Below, piece after piece: positions 42,597 through 55,002 of a stretch of DNA of 64,000 nt (the first letter of the stretch is position 1; each line of letters begins with the position of its first letter). The position numbers and the translations under genes are program-made. The notes below the pieces were generated by a model. The model had not been told where the DNA came from and did not search any database. It worked only from the letters and a program-made list of their open reading frames with translations. The stretch is from Lumbricus rubellus (lineage: Eukaryota; Annelida; Clitellata; Crassiclitellata; Lumbricidae): NCBI GenBank assembly GCA_945859605.1, contig OX243824.1:19870467-19934466 (forward strand). The letters are read 5' to 3'.

Positions 42597-42905
42597 TGTG
42601 AGTGTGTGTGTATGTGCGCGTGCATTTGCGTGTATGTGTGTGTATGCATGTGTGTGTGTATGTGTGTGTTGTTGATATGCATGTGTATGTGTGTGTGTGT
42701 ATGCGTATATGTGTGTATGTGTGTATATGTATGTATGTTTGTGTATATGTATGTGCATGTGTATGTGTGTATGTGTATGCATATGTGTGTGCATGTGTGT
42801 GTGTGCATGTGTGTGTGTGCATGTGTGTGTGTGTGTGCATGTGTGTGTTGTGCGTGTGTGTGTGTGCGTGTATGTGTATGTATGTATGTATGTGTGTGTG
42901 TGTGT
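42597..42905 (+). repeat. (GT)n/(ATGTGT)n microsatellite
   Basis: About 310 bp of imperfect GT and ATGT repeat. It explains the overlapping Cys/Val and His/Thr-rich frames on both strands. Confidence 0.97.
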
Positions 42906-43067
42906 CACAGTGTGCGTTTGTGTATAATTTGTCTGCATGTCTACTTGTCGACGTCAAAGAAAATCCTCATGCAAACGAAAGTGCGCGCGGTGTGGTGTCT
43001 TTTATATAGCGCTCGATGTATTTCTATGCGTGTGTGGATGTTTTGTGCTGCGTTTGAGACCTGAATC

Positions 43068-44955
43068 CAGTGTAAAAAGTGAGACGGATCTCCCCGGATC
43101 TCCGATCCGGGGCCCTTGAATGTGTAAAAATTTAGATCCGGGGCCCCATAGTGATTTTTATGAGATCCGGATCTCCCCGGATCTCCCAATATGACCCCCA
43201 GGTGGGTGGCGTCGAGTTGTCGAAGTGTGAAGGCAGTATGGCAATGTTATGCTGCACTGCATAAACACTTTTGCAAGAAGGCTGATAATAATCATGCAGA
43301 TAGCAAAGAAAGAGCAAAATTTGCAGGCTTTGCGAAAAAACTTGAGAATCCCATTTTCTTAAGAAATTTAGGGCTTATGTATGATGCGCTGGAAGAACTA
43401 TCGCATTTGTCGTTGAGTTTGCAAAAGGCGGATAGGCTATTACTTTGCCAATTGCACACAGACTAATATCCAGACAAATAGAGATTTTTCTTGCTAGGAA
43501 AGAAAGCAATTCTGTATTTTATCGTGAAGCGTGTGAAGCTGTTGCTAATGGAGAGTTTCACGGTGTTCCAATTGGTAGTGGCACAGGAAAGGAGAAAGCA
43601 ATTAAGAAGGGTCAGTTTTATCAATCTTTAGCAGATTCAATGTCAGCTAGACTTTTGCCAGCATCGGAACAGAAATTCTGTTCTTCACTGGCAATTCTTG
43701 ATCCCAGTACCTGGCCTTCGGAAATGTCACCAGAGTACGGTGAAGAAGACTTGAGGCGAATTTGTGACAAATTTGGTGTAATATTTTCAGAAGTTAAGGT
43801 GTCCTTTCGCATTTTTAAAGAAAATGGTGGCATTTGGAAGTGTAATTCTTTGCAGTCATTGTGTAATCGTGTAAACACAATTCCAGTGAGTACGGCTGAG
43901 TGTGAAAGAGGTTTTAGCAAGATGAACCTAGTGTGTACCCCTTTACGTTCACGTTTATTAGCTTCACATTTTGAGTTCATTAATGTTTATTTCTCTGACA
44001 GGTCCTCCTCTCAAACTATGGCAGCCATTACCATATGTCAAATCCTGGCTTGCCTCAAACCGCAGAGATGCCACTTGTGGTCAATGTCCGAAGAAGGCAG
44101 AGCAAGTTGCTTGTAACAAATTAATGATGTCCATTTGGAATCAGTTCTAAAACACATGCTTTTTCAATGTTTCTGAACAGTATTTTCTCATAAACAACTA
44201 ATGTTTAGTATTTCAAAAAGTAAAAGTTGCTATTTGTACATCTTTGTTTCTTCCAGGCAGATATTTCAGCAGTTATCAATGAATCAATTACAAACAGTTT
44301 CCACGTAATTGAAGCTTCTCTGTAATTGATACAAGCGTCAATGCGTCAACAAGCCGTAGTCACTGGAATTGTGTCATATTTTCTGTACTTTTATTTCTGC
44401 ACAAATGGTTACTTTTTTGAATTTTTTTTAAAAACACATTAATGGTTTTGAGGTTTAAAATGTCAGTTTCAGCCCTGGCCCCTGCGTTAGCATTGTAGTA
44501 ACTTGCAGATTTTTTATGTCATGCAGTTTTACAGTGTACTGTGTGTAGAATCCATGTCTTAATACAATACGACTACAGCTGTTTAATCAATGCATGCTAA
44601 TTTGAAATACTGTAATATTATTTGTGATATCTTTGACACTGTGACTAACCTGCTTAAAGTGTTTTCGTCTTCTTTTCTGTTGTAAAGTTCATTTTAAGTT
44701 AGCACAAAAATTTCCTAATAAGATAATCACTTCTAGTTCAATCAATTAAATCGCTTTAAATATTGTTATATTATGGTCAAAATTGTATGCAATAATTGTA
44801 TGCAATAATATTCACTTGCATTGCGCTTTTCATTTTTTTAGTAATTATTATCAATAATTAACAAGATATAACTTTGCGGAGGGCCCATCACAAATTTATG
44901 GGGGCCCGAATATATTTAAAGATCCGGGGCCCATGATTTTACACTTTTACCACTG
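43068..44955 (+). mobile_element. 1.9-kb hAT element with a transposase C-terminal gene fragment
   Basis: The termini CAGTGTAAAAAGTG and (inverse) CAGTGGTAAAAGTGTAAAA are flanked by perfect 8-bp duplications CCTGAATC (43060-43067, 44956-44963). Subterminal GATCCGGGGCCC words occur twice on the left (about 43104, 43135) and once on the right (44921). The coding remnant at 43191-44116 reads left to right. The element lacks the BED finger and N-terminal catalytic part, so it is a deletion derivative. Confidence 0.93.
43191..44116 (+). pseudogene. hAT transposase C-terminal part, one frameshift
   Basis: The first frame (43191 to about 43440) reads RWVASSCRSVKAVWQCYAAL and LENPIFLRNLGLMYDALEEL. 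The second frame (from about 43445) begins PIAHRLISRQIEIFLARK and runs about 220 residues. The frames are offset by one base near 43440, breaking one original protein. The end carries the hAT dimerisation signature TIPVSTAECERGFSKMNLV with PLRSRL. Style resembles KIAA1586/ZNF862-type proteins, which derive from hAT transposases. No start with a DNA-binding domain is present, and it is presumed inactive. Confidence 0.85.
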
Positions 44956-44963
44956 CCTGAATC

Positions 44964-46159
44964 TAAAGCTCATACTGCTTTCGACGCAGAGTGATTAAGT
45001 GAGAAGATATGCTGCTCAGGAGAATTGCTTTAAGGAACAGCTTTAAGAAACAGTCCATGGTTCCATGTCGTTTGTGGAACATTATATGGTAACTGGGAGC
45101 AATCTGTATAATAGTCAGTAGACAGACTCATTCGTCCACTGCTTATAATATTATCCTACATGTATAATATACCTGATTGGAGTTTGATGTGCACAGACAG
45201 AAGAAGACTGTGCAACGGACAAGTATATAGACATGTAGACACACACGCACACACCTAGGCCTATATATACGCACACCTATACACACGCACGCACGCACAA
45301 ACACACCTACGTACACCTACACACACCTACACACACACACGCACCTACACACATGCGCACACACACACACATGCACACACACCTACACACACACACACAC
45401 ACACACACAGACACACACACACACACACATAACCACAGACAGAGCCTGACTAATTCTTAATCGTGACTGTCGCTTCCTGTGTCTCTGTCTGCGAGGCTGA
45501 CTGACTCACTATAACTGACATGCTACACATGCTACATTGACAATCAACATTTTGACCTGCAGTGTCTTCCTATCACATGTTGAATGACTAATTGACTGAA
45601 TTACTCACTGATTGACTGATTGACTGATTGACTGACGCATCTGACTAAAGCACTAATAATAATAATTAATTGATAGTACATTTTACACAGCAAGAGAGTC
45701 GACGAAGTTACCTTATATATGTATATATTTATATAATTATGTATAGTCTATATATGTTTGTATATATGAACAGATAAGTTAAATCTGTCGACTCTCTTTT
45801 TATTAGCACCGTCTGTCGCCGCATCTGTGTCTAATACACAAGACATCAATATTTATACAAAACCAACAAAGATGACGTTTGCTTGAATAAAATAAATGAC
45901 TTATTAACGGACCCTCAGTCGTTGTCTGCAGTGATTTGTTTGACTGATTGATTGATTGACTGGCTGACTGATTGACTGGCTGACTGATTGACTGGCTGAC
46001 TGATTGACTGGCTGATTGATTGATTTATTGACCGATTGCTTGACTAGCCTACTTGACTGCTTGACTGATTGAATGATTGATTGACTCTATAGAATTCTTC
46101 AAATAATAATCTGGTTTCTTCACGTCTTGCAATCGTCATGCTCGCAGTGCATTGCGATC
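44964..46159. repeat. Intergenic with (CA)n and (GACT)n tracts
   Basis: An imperfect CA/CACCTA repeat spans about 45240-45430. A GATTGACTGGCTGACT repeat of about 16 bp lies at 45930-46085. No gene seen. Confidence 0.8.
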
Positions 46160-46291
46160 AAAACGACGGACAGAGAATGTCAAAACGACGGACAGAGAAT
46201 GTCAAAACTACGGACAGAGAATGTCAAAACGATGGACAGAGAATGTCAAAACGACGGACAGAGAATGTCAAAACGACGGATAGAGAATGTC
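46160..46291 (+). repeat. 22-bp minisatellite, six units
   Basis: Six exact-length units of AAAACGACGGACAGAGAATG-TC with single-base variants (CTACGG, GATGG, GATAG). The array is 132 bp and ends directly before the ACGG/CCGT region. Confidence 0.95.
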
Positions 46292-46317
46292 AATACCTAA
46301 GAAAAGACATAAAGCTA

Positions 46318-46720
46318 CACTGTAAAAAAAATCTCGTAAAATAACGGTGAATTGCATGGCAACTTAGTTGCCATGCAATTCACCGTAATTATACGGGCGC
46401 CCGTAATCTCAATTACGGGTGACATCGTAAACTTACGATCAATCCCCGTTTTTTGTAACGGGAACTCCCCGTTTTATTCACGGCAACTCTCCTTATTTAT
46501 GCGGAAAATTCCGTATATTATACGGCAATTCAGCGTATTTCAACGGTGAATATCTGGTCTTTGACGGTGATTTTCACGGTGATTTGCCGTTATCAAACGG
46601 TAAATCGCCGGTCATTAACGTTATATTGTTACTTTTCTTACGGCGAATCGCCTTCTATTTACGATCGATTCGTTCTGCATCAAACGGTGAATCACCGTCT
46701 ATTAACGGGTTCTCCGTCCC
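46318..46720. repeat. CACTGTAAAAA-type repeat with ACGG/CCGT array
   Basis: It starts CACTGTAAAAAAAATCTCG and continues as a degenerate series of ACGGTGAATC / GATTCACCGT blocks every 20-30 bp in both orientations. It includes a perfect 43-bp hairpin at 46344-46386. This style (CACTGTAAAAA followed by CCGTAA/TTACGG words) is common in non-autonomous DNA elements of marine animals. No right terminus found. A polypyrimidine tract follows at about 46715-46865. Confidence 0.65.
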
Positions 46721-46869
46721 CCTCCCTCTCTCCCTTTCAATCCTCTCTTCTCCCTTCGCCCCTATCCGTTTCCATCCCTTTCCCCCCTCTCCGTCCCCTC
46801 CCTCTGTCTCATCTCCCCTCCCTCAGTCTCCCATCTCCCTTCCCTCCTCCCTCTCTCCACATTACTTCA

Positions 46870-47647
46870 CCAAGTTGAAATAGAACTGGTAAGGAGATTG
46901 AAATCAGATCTTACACTGGAAATGCAGGTAGCATCAAACAAATCAACTGAATCAGAACTATTATTAAACACATTTTAAACATCACAACTTCAAGAAACAT
47001 CGACTAATGATCTGGCATTTCTGGAAAGAGAACAATACACGATGTTCATGCCATTGAACAGTGTGACATAATGCAAAGCTAGCCGTTATAATCTACAGAC
47101 CTCTATAGCACCATTATCATATTGCAAGAAGAATGAAGTCAGGATAATAACTGACAAAATAAAATTAAAAATTTTAACAGAAATGGGCAGGCTGAAGCAG
47201 ACGAGTTATTCAACACTTTATTGATGAATAGCTTTGCTCACCAAAAACTCTTAACACACTCTCATTGTTAGTGCAAAAGAACAAACAGAATGCACAAAAC
47301 AGTGCTGTAACATTGTTTATGCTGTGGAACAAGCATTAGAGTCATTGTCCATCGCTACAGGAGACCAGGCACATAATTTAGACTTTGTTGACTTCATACT
47401 TTTTGTGCCACGTGCAGAAGTGTGCTGCGAAAGAAAAAACCAAACAACACAATCAGTAAAAGAAAAAAATCACTAAATATTCCATAGACAGAGATAGAGA
47501 GATAGGAACAGAGAGATACAGAGGGTGAGAGAGAAACATATAGCGAGAGATAGATAGAAACAGAGATAGGGATAGAGACAGAGAGAGATAAATAAACAGA
47601 TAGACAGAGATAGAGAGCTAGATAGAGAGAGAGGGAGAGAGAGACAA
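46870..47647. other. Intergenic, purine-rich right part, no gene seen
   Basis: AT-rich until 47460, then GAGATAGAGAGA-type sequence (47480-47645) abutting the 27-bp satellite. Confidence 0.7.
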
Positions 47648-50600
47648 ACAGGCTCCTAATGCTCGTGAATAAACTAGTGCCCTTCGCGCTCGTGAATAAA
47701 CTGATGCCCTTAACCCACGTGAATAAACTAAAACCTTTATCGCTCGTGAATAAACTAGTGCTCTTAACCCTCGTGAATAAACAGAGGCCCTTAACCCTCA
47801 TGAATAAACTGAGGCCCTAAACCCTCGTTAATAAACTGAGGCCCAAAGCGTTCGTGAATAAACTAGTGCCCTTAACCCTCGTGAATAAACAGAGGCCCTA
47901 AACCCTCGTAAATAAACTCAGGCCCTTAATCCTCGTGAATAAACTAGCGCCCTTCGCGCTCGTGAATAAACTGATGCCCTTAACCCACGTGAATAAACTA
48001 AAACCTTTATCGCTCGTGAATAAACTAGTGCCCTTAACCCTCGTGAATAAACAGAGGCCCTAAACCCTCGTAAATAAACTCAGGCCCTTAACCCTCGTGA
48101 ATAAACTAGTGCCCTTCGCGCTCGTGAATAAACTGATGCCCTTAACCCACGTGAATAAACTACAACTTTTAGCGCTCGTGAATAAACTAAGGCCCTTAAC
48201 GCTCGTGAATAAACCGATGCCCTTAATCCTCGTGAATAAACTGAGGCCCTTAACGCTCGTGAATAAACTGATGCCCTTAACCCACGTGAGAAAACTAAAA
48301 CCTTTAGCGCTCGTGAATAAACTAGTGCCCTTAAACCTTGTGAATAAACAGAGGCTATTAACGCTCGTAAATAAACTCAGGCCCTTAACCCTCGTGAATA
48401 AACTGAGGCCCAAAGCGTTCGTGAATAAACTAGTGCCCTTAACCCTCGTGAATAAACAGAGGCCCTAAACCCTCGTAAATAAACTCAGGCCCTTAACCCT
48501 CGTGAATAAACTAGTGCCCTTCGCGCTCGTGAATAAACTGATGCCCTTAACCCACGTGAATAAACTAAAACCTTTATCGCTCGTGAATAAACTAGTGCTC
48601 TTAACCCTCGTGAATAAACTAGTGCCCTTAACCCTCGTGAATAAACAGAGGCCCTAAACCCTCGTAAATAAACTCAGTCCCTTAACCCTCGTGAATAAAC
48701 TAGTGCCCTTCGCGCTCGTGAATAAACTGATGCCCTTAACCCACGTGAATAAACTACAACTTTTAGCGCTCGTGAATAAACTAAGGCCCTTAACGCTCGT
48801 GAATAAACCGATGCCCTTAACCCTCATGAATAAACTGAGGCCCTTAACGCTCGTGAATAAACTGATGCCCTTAACCCACGTGAGAAAACTAAAACCTTTA
48901 GCGCTCGTGAATAAACTAGTGCCCTTAAACCTTGTGAATAAACAGAGGCTATTAACGCTCGTAAATAAACTCAGGCCCTTAACCCTCGTGATTAAACTGA
49001 GGCCCAAAGCGTTCGTGAATAAACTAGTGCCCTTAACCCTCGTGAAAAAACAGAGGCCCTAAACCCTCGTAAATAAACTCAGGCCCTTAACCCTCGTGAA
49101 TAAACTAGTGCCCTTCGCGCTCGTGAATAAACTGATGCCCTTAACCCACGTGAGAAAACTAAAACCTTTAGCGCTCGTGAATAAACTAGTGCCCTTAAAC
49201 CTCGTGAATAAACAGAGGCTATTAACGCTCGTAAATAAACTCAGGCCCTTAACCCTCGTGAATAAACTGAGGCCCAAAGCGTTCGTGAATAAACTAGTGC
49301 CCTTAACCCTGGTGAATAAACTGAGGCCCTTACCGCTCGTGAATAAACTAGTGCCCTTCGCGCTCGTGAATAAACTAGTGCCCTTAACCCTCGTGAATAA
49401 ACTGAGGCCCTAAGCGCTTGTGAATAAACTAGTGCCCTTAACCCTCGTGCATAAACTAAGGCCCTTAGCGCTCATGAATAATCTAGTGCCCTTAACCCTC
49501 GTGAATAAACTGATGCCCTTAACCCTAGTGAATAATATAGTGCCCTTAACCCTCGTGAATAAACTGAGGCCCTTAACCATCGTGAATAAACTGAGGCCCT
49601 TAACCTTCGTGAATAAACTAGTGCCCTTAACCCTCGTGAATAAACTGATGCCCTTAGTCCTCGTGAATAAACTAGTGCTCTTCGCGCTCGTGAATAAACT
49701 GATGCCCTTTACCCTCGTCAATAAACTGAGGCCCTTAACGCTCGTGAATAAAATGATGCCATTAACCCTCGTGAATAAACTGATGCCCTTAACCCACGTG
49801 AGAAAACTAAAACCTTTAGCGCTCGTGAATAAACTAGTGCCCTTAAACCTTGTGAATAAACAGAGGCTATTAACGCTCGTGAATAAAATGATGCCCTTAG
49901 TCCTCGTGAATAAACTAGTGCTCTTCGCGCTCGTGAATAAACTGATGCCCTTTACCTTCGTCAATAAACTGAGGCCCTTAACGCTCGTGAATAAAATGAT
50001 GCCATTAACCCTCGTGAATAAACTGATGCCCTTAACCCACGTGAGAAAACTAAAACCTTTAGCGCTCGTGAATAAACTAGTGCCCTTAACCCTCGTGAAT
50101 AAACTGATGCCCTTAGTCCTCGTGAATAAACTAGTGCTCTTCGCGCTCGTGAATAAACTGATGCCCTTTACCCTCGTCAATAAACTGAGGCCCTTTACCC
50201 TCGTGAATAAACTGATGCCCTTAACCTTCGTGAATAAACTGATGCCTTTAATCCTCGTGAATAAACTAGTGCCCTTCTCGCTCATCAATAAACTGATGCC
50301 CTTAACCCTCGTGAATAAACTGATGCCCTAAACCTTCGTGAATAAACTGAGGCCCTTAATCCTCGTGAATAAACTAGTGCTCTTCGCGCTCTTGAATAAA
50401 CTGATGCCCTTTACCCTCGTGAATAAACTGATGCCCTTTACCCTCGTGAATAAACTCATGCCCTTAACCCTGGTGAATAAACTCATGCCCTTAATCCTCG
50501 TGAATAAACTAGTGCCCTTTGCGGCGTTCGCGCTCGTAAATAAACTGATGCCCTTAACCCTCGTTAATAACCCGAGTCCCTTAACCCTCGTGAATAAACT

Positions 50601-50757
50601 GAGGCCCTTATTGCTCGTGAATAAACTAGTGCCTTTAACCCTCGTGAATAAGCTGATACCCTTCACGCTCGTGAATAAACTGATGCCCTTAACCCTCGTG
50701 AATAAACTAGTGCCCTGAATCCTCGTGAACAAACTGAGGCTCTGAGCGCTCGTGAAA
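47648..50757 (+). repeat. 27-bp satellite, about 115 units, with higher-order repeats
   Basis: The unit is CTCGTGAATAAACTGATGCC-CTTAACC with variants. Because 27 is a multiple of 3 and the common variants lack stops in certain frames, long frames stay open on both strands: NKLMPLTLV-type nonapeptides on + (up to 303 residues) and FTRVKGISL-type on - (up to 292). Higher-order structure is clear: a 594-bp (22-unit) block at 48097 recurs at 48691, a shortened version starts at 49096, and a 243-bp (9-unit) block repeats near 49670/49913. Nearly every unit contains AATAAA on the + strand. No start, splice or codon evidence for a real protein. Confidence 0.96.
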
Positions 50758-51639
50758 AAAGATAAGACAGCTAGAGATAGATATATATTACAATAAAATC
50801 AATGTTAATATACATTAAATAATTTCTTAAATACCATTTTTCTAGATGCAACGCTCCTCTAGCATGCGGAAAAGGAATCTGCTTTAGTAGCAAGACAGCA
50901 CGAGTTGTCTGTGCCACCACCACCTACAACAATAATAACAGCTATTTAAGAGCATTAGAGCACATGATTATGGACCCGTAAGAAATGAAGTACCACACAT
51001 CATCTGCAATAGAGGCCCCTAAAACTTACCATTGTTTGACTAGTGCAAACTTCAGCACTGCTCTTTTAGAAGCTAATTGTGTTACAAAAGATTAATAGCA
51101 AAACAATATATGAAATAATTTCTGCGAAGAAAACATGGATAGTTTATAAGTACTGCATGAATTTTCTGATAATTGTATACTGTTGCTCAATGAAACCAAA
51201 GCATAAGGAGATATTTTTTAGGTTGCACATGATTAATTAAGGAAACTATCCCTGTAACACTTGCCCTGTAGAACTAGAGACACAAAATTACAATACATGT
51301 TTGAGACATCCCGGAAATGGTTGCCATGCAGAAACTTTACACAGGTCTTGGAACCTTACCAGTCGCTCAGTGTCATCAATTCATACTTGGTCATACTACA
51401 ATGGCGCTTCATAAATGCATAACATTAATGAAGGCTATACCAACAATGTTTGGTTAAAAATGAGATACTAACGATGCTTTCGAAGATGTAACCACACATA
51501 CACATAGTTATGGCCATCAACTTGTACAGCATTCTCAATTGCCAGAGTTCGTACAACACCTCGACTTCTACAAACAAAACAATTTTCAGTTAGTCATATC
51601 ACAGACCCTATGCAATGCCATGGCAATAATGAATATCAA
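50758..51639. other. Intergenic, no gene seen
   Basis: AT-rich single-copy-looking sequence without a recognisable gene. Confidence 0.6.
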
Positions 51640-51815
51640 TAGTGAATCTTCCCCCACCCCATCAGTTCTTTCCATCATTGTATCTGTTGAGCTCTCATCG
51701 TCCTTTTCTCATCCCAAAACCTGCCTTTTTTCTCACGGTTGCACACACTGGGAGCGCGTCTGAAAGGCTCTTGCTGAGAGAAGTGCTTTATAAATGGCCA
51801 GATACAATACAATCT
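51640..51815 (+). mobile_element. L2-like LINE 3' tail fragment
   Basis: The frame KTCLFSHGCTHWERV followed by stop, then GAGAAGTGCTTTATAAATGG, mirrors the end of the LINE at 58588 (KTFLFPGVLRTGSASE, then GAGAGGCGCTTTATAAAT). CACTGGGAGCGCGTCTGAAAG aligns with CACTGGGAGCGCCTCTGAATAG. An (AATAC)n-like end follows. Confidence 0.75.
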
Positions 51816-53464
51816 CTATCAGCACGTTCATGCACGTTACTTAGCATTGCACAAATATTTTAAAGAATTCATTGCAAGTGCAATTATAGATTAGTAAAGC
51901 ACTGCAGTGACAGGAACTATACATGTATACAAATGTCATGTTGCTCGCTGTGCTAGACAAATGCAACAACAAACTGCTATTATGCATCTATGAATAGCGA
52001 AACTAAATGAAAAACATTCTAAGTAGGTTTACAAAGTGCTGCATATATAAAGAATTATTAAGATGGAGAAAACTGACAAGTAGCAAACACTGCTGAGACA
52101 TCAAGAAGAAACACAATACTGGTGACAGGCTCGGATACACATACAGATCCAAACAAAACTATGGCGAAAAGTTAAAGTAAATGTCTAGATCCAATGTGGT
52201 TACGCGCATCATAGTAAAACAAATCAAACAGAAATTAAAAGGGTTTTGTAGCAAGATAACAGATCATGTTCCACCGCCCCCACAAGATAGTGGCGCTGAA
52301 TAAATGCATAAAAATAAATGTTGATGTCAATACCAATAATAAGCGATAAATATGAAATACCTACGACGCATGTCCATAATGCAACAGTTGCTGTGGCATG
52401 TTTGACCGTTTGACAGGTGCTGTCACCCTTCTAAAATTCCAGATTTTTTTAAATCTGCATCGAGTCCTAAAAACAAAATGATTTCATTCAGTTAATTCCC
52501 AGAACATACAAAACACTAGATTGCAAGCTAAATCAGTTAAATTAAATGTTTTAATAGAATTTTAAAGATTAATCGTTTCTTTCATATGTAACGAAACCAA
52601 ACAAAAAACAACATACTTTAGTAGTCAGAAAACGAAAACTGACTCTGTCACCACCCCCAGAGCCACCAACAACAGTGCTAATAGTACAAGCAATGGAAGG
52701 CTAGAACAGCAATCCATTAAGCCAGCCCTCCCTTAAGCCCAGCAGAAATTGGTAAAAAGTGATAAAAAAATAACTAACAATATCAGTACTTAGTAATATA
52801 ATATTAATAACAACAATAACACCACCACCAGCTACGTTGCATCTAATAATTAGACTAACAGCAATACAACCGGCACCACGACCACCAACACAACACAAAC
52901 CACAACATCGTGACCTTCACAAATAACAATATTTATAAATAGAAGAGCACTTCCTCAGTGCAGCAATTATGGGGTTATGGGTAATAAATGTCAGCAAATA
53001 TCATTTCTCAGCCTCTGCAAAAGTCTGCATACAAGGGTAAACGATCAGTCTTCTCTTAAATAGTATACGGTCAGTGTACTATTTATAGTCAAATTAAATA
53101 GCGGTACACACAAGCCACAAATCTTAATAAAAGATTCTGCCACTACAAAGAATCATAAATAATAACAACAGCAACAATGACAACAATAATAGTAATAATG
53201 ATAATAATAATAATAATAATACACAAAACCAGCTACAAGCATAATTTTTTTAAATCCCTAGCGATCCTAGGTACCTCGGGTAAAAATAATAATATTAGCT
53301 CTGTAACAATAACAATGGTTGCTAAACCTGGGACGAGGCCTGATTTCTATGAGATTCGTTTTTAAGTCGTAAAATAATTTTTCCTCAGGAATCATTAAAA
53401 TATCTTGGAAAAACAATAACAATAATACTTTTATTTAAAAAAATAAAATACTATGCTCTAAATT
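51816..53464. other. Intergenic, (AAT)n at 53195-53222, no gene seen
   Basis: AT-rich sequence with simple repeats such as ACAACAATAATAG.. near 53165-53222. No gene recognised. Confidence 0.6.
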
Positions 53465-53875
53465 GAAATGGTTAGCACATCAGACCTTAATAGGTCAGGG
53501 CTAAAATCCATACATAGCCAAAGAACTTGTTCAAGATTTCAGTTCCCGCAAAACCTCTGGTCAACTTAGATGAAACGAGTACACTGTCAATTTAAAGAAA
53601 TTAATTTAATTAAATTAATAATATTAATAATAATAAAGTAGATACTTTAAATGCAGTAGTAAGCACACTGGACTGTCGAATATTAGGTTAGGGCTATAAC
53701 CTTTACATAGCCAAAAAATAACTTGTTCCAGATTTCTATTCTTTCCGAAGCCCTTGCCAAGTCTGATAAAATGCATACACTGTTGGTGGGTAGATGAGAC
53801 GGTGAGGGAGAGAATTGGACACCTGCCCCGTATGCCAAGGCTGACAAAGCTGAAGAAATTTGTACGAGCAATGAC
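53465..53875 (+). mobile_element. Two adjacent SINE family B copies, decayed
   Basis: Head-like blocks TTAGCACATCAGACC..GGTCAGGGCTAAAATCC (53472-53513) and TAAGCACACTGGACT..GGTTAGGGCTATAACC (about 53658-53702) are each followed by CATAGCC and ACTTGTTC(A/C)AGATTTC. The second copy keeps the core GACGGTGAGGGAGAGAATTG shared with 15745-16035. Confidence 0.65.
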
Positions 53876-54937
53876 CAGTTCAAAACCTACCTTAACGAAT
53901 TAATGACAACGTGCCTGACTAAACAAATTCTACATATACTTTGACTAAAACTGGTATTTTTATTTCCACAATTTAATTTAACTGATCAGACAATTTGCTA
54001 CTCAAATACCGTAATCATGTGCAACTAGTGACTCACTAACTCACATGGCGGAAGAATTTGACAGGATAGAGCACAGGCTGATTTGTTCATTTCCACCAAG
54101 GACAAAGTCGACGATACCGTAGAACCGTAAAACAATCTCCGTGGAAAATGTTCATAGTTTCCAGGAAATTCAACCCAGAATATCACTGAAAACACATGAA
54201 AAACACAAAAATTCAATGAATGTCTGGAAATCATTAAAAAAGCTCTAAAACAAAATAATATAGCATCAGGGACTGCTTACCAAACGTGGGGCCCTCTTCA
54301 ATAAAGCTGTGGGTGCCACAATCTGACAGAAGCACAACAAAATGACACAAAAAAGTTTCGTATTCAAATTTCAAAAACAATACGTATATTATTGTGACTT
54401 TTGTTTCTTACAATATCAGCAGGCCTTTTAACATTCCAGTCTAGTTTAAAAGTAGGCCTATGCATCTTTTACGGATTATGAATTTTAAAATGATTCATGG
54501 TCAGACATTTTCTTCTAACCAGAGCAAAGACAGTGCACTCGCAGAAGCAAACACTGCATTAACTATTATATGCCCCAAATAAATTCTTGGGAGGGAAAAT
54601 TTCTGGCAGTTTTGCGGCTAAATAACGACTAGGTCAAATGGTTTTTACCAGGGCATTGATTTTCCATGCTGTAGCGCCGCCACTGATTGGAAACTAATAT
54701 ATATTTTCGCGCTTACGACCAGTAGTTATACCCTGGCTCAAGCTCCATCCTACCTATGTGAGCTTTTTCATCCCCGTCTTCTGACTTTGTTTATGTAAAC
54801 TGCAATAAGAGCTTCACACATGCGCAAAAGTGGTAGCCTATGTTAAAGCACTAGTATTCGAAAATTTGGCAATTTGTTGTTCAGATATTTTTAAAATTAT
54901 AATTAACAATGATGAAAATATATTCATATTGCATGTG
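53876..54937. other. Intergenic, no gene seen
   Basis: No family-matching frame or structured repeat recognised. Confidence 0.55.
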
Positions 54938-55002
54938 CGGAGCCCCTAAAGTGTGGGCCTCTGTTCGGCCGAAGATGTCGAACATACCATTAATCCGACC
55001 CC
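54938..55002. mobile_element. MITE fragment (family of 31923-32213)
   Basis: GGAGCCCCTAAAGTGTGGGC then CTCTGTTCGGCCGAAGATGT and ATTAATCCGACCCC matches the right end of the element at 31923-32213. The rest is missing. Confidence 0.7.

Noticed and set aside
42545..43064. Cys/Val- and His/Thr-rich proteins
   Set aside because: Translation of a (GT)n microsatellite on both strands.
47394..50732. Long NKLMPLTLV and FTRVKGISL repeat proteins
   Set aside because: Frames come from a 27-bp period free of stops; equal openness on both strands argues against selection on a protein.
47648..50757. CRISPR-like array
   Set aside because: Eukaryotic context, units contiguous with no unique spacers, no cas genes.
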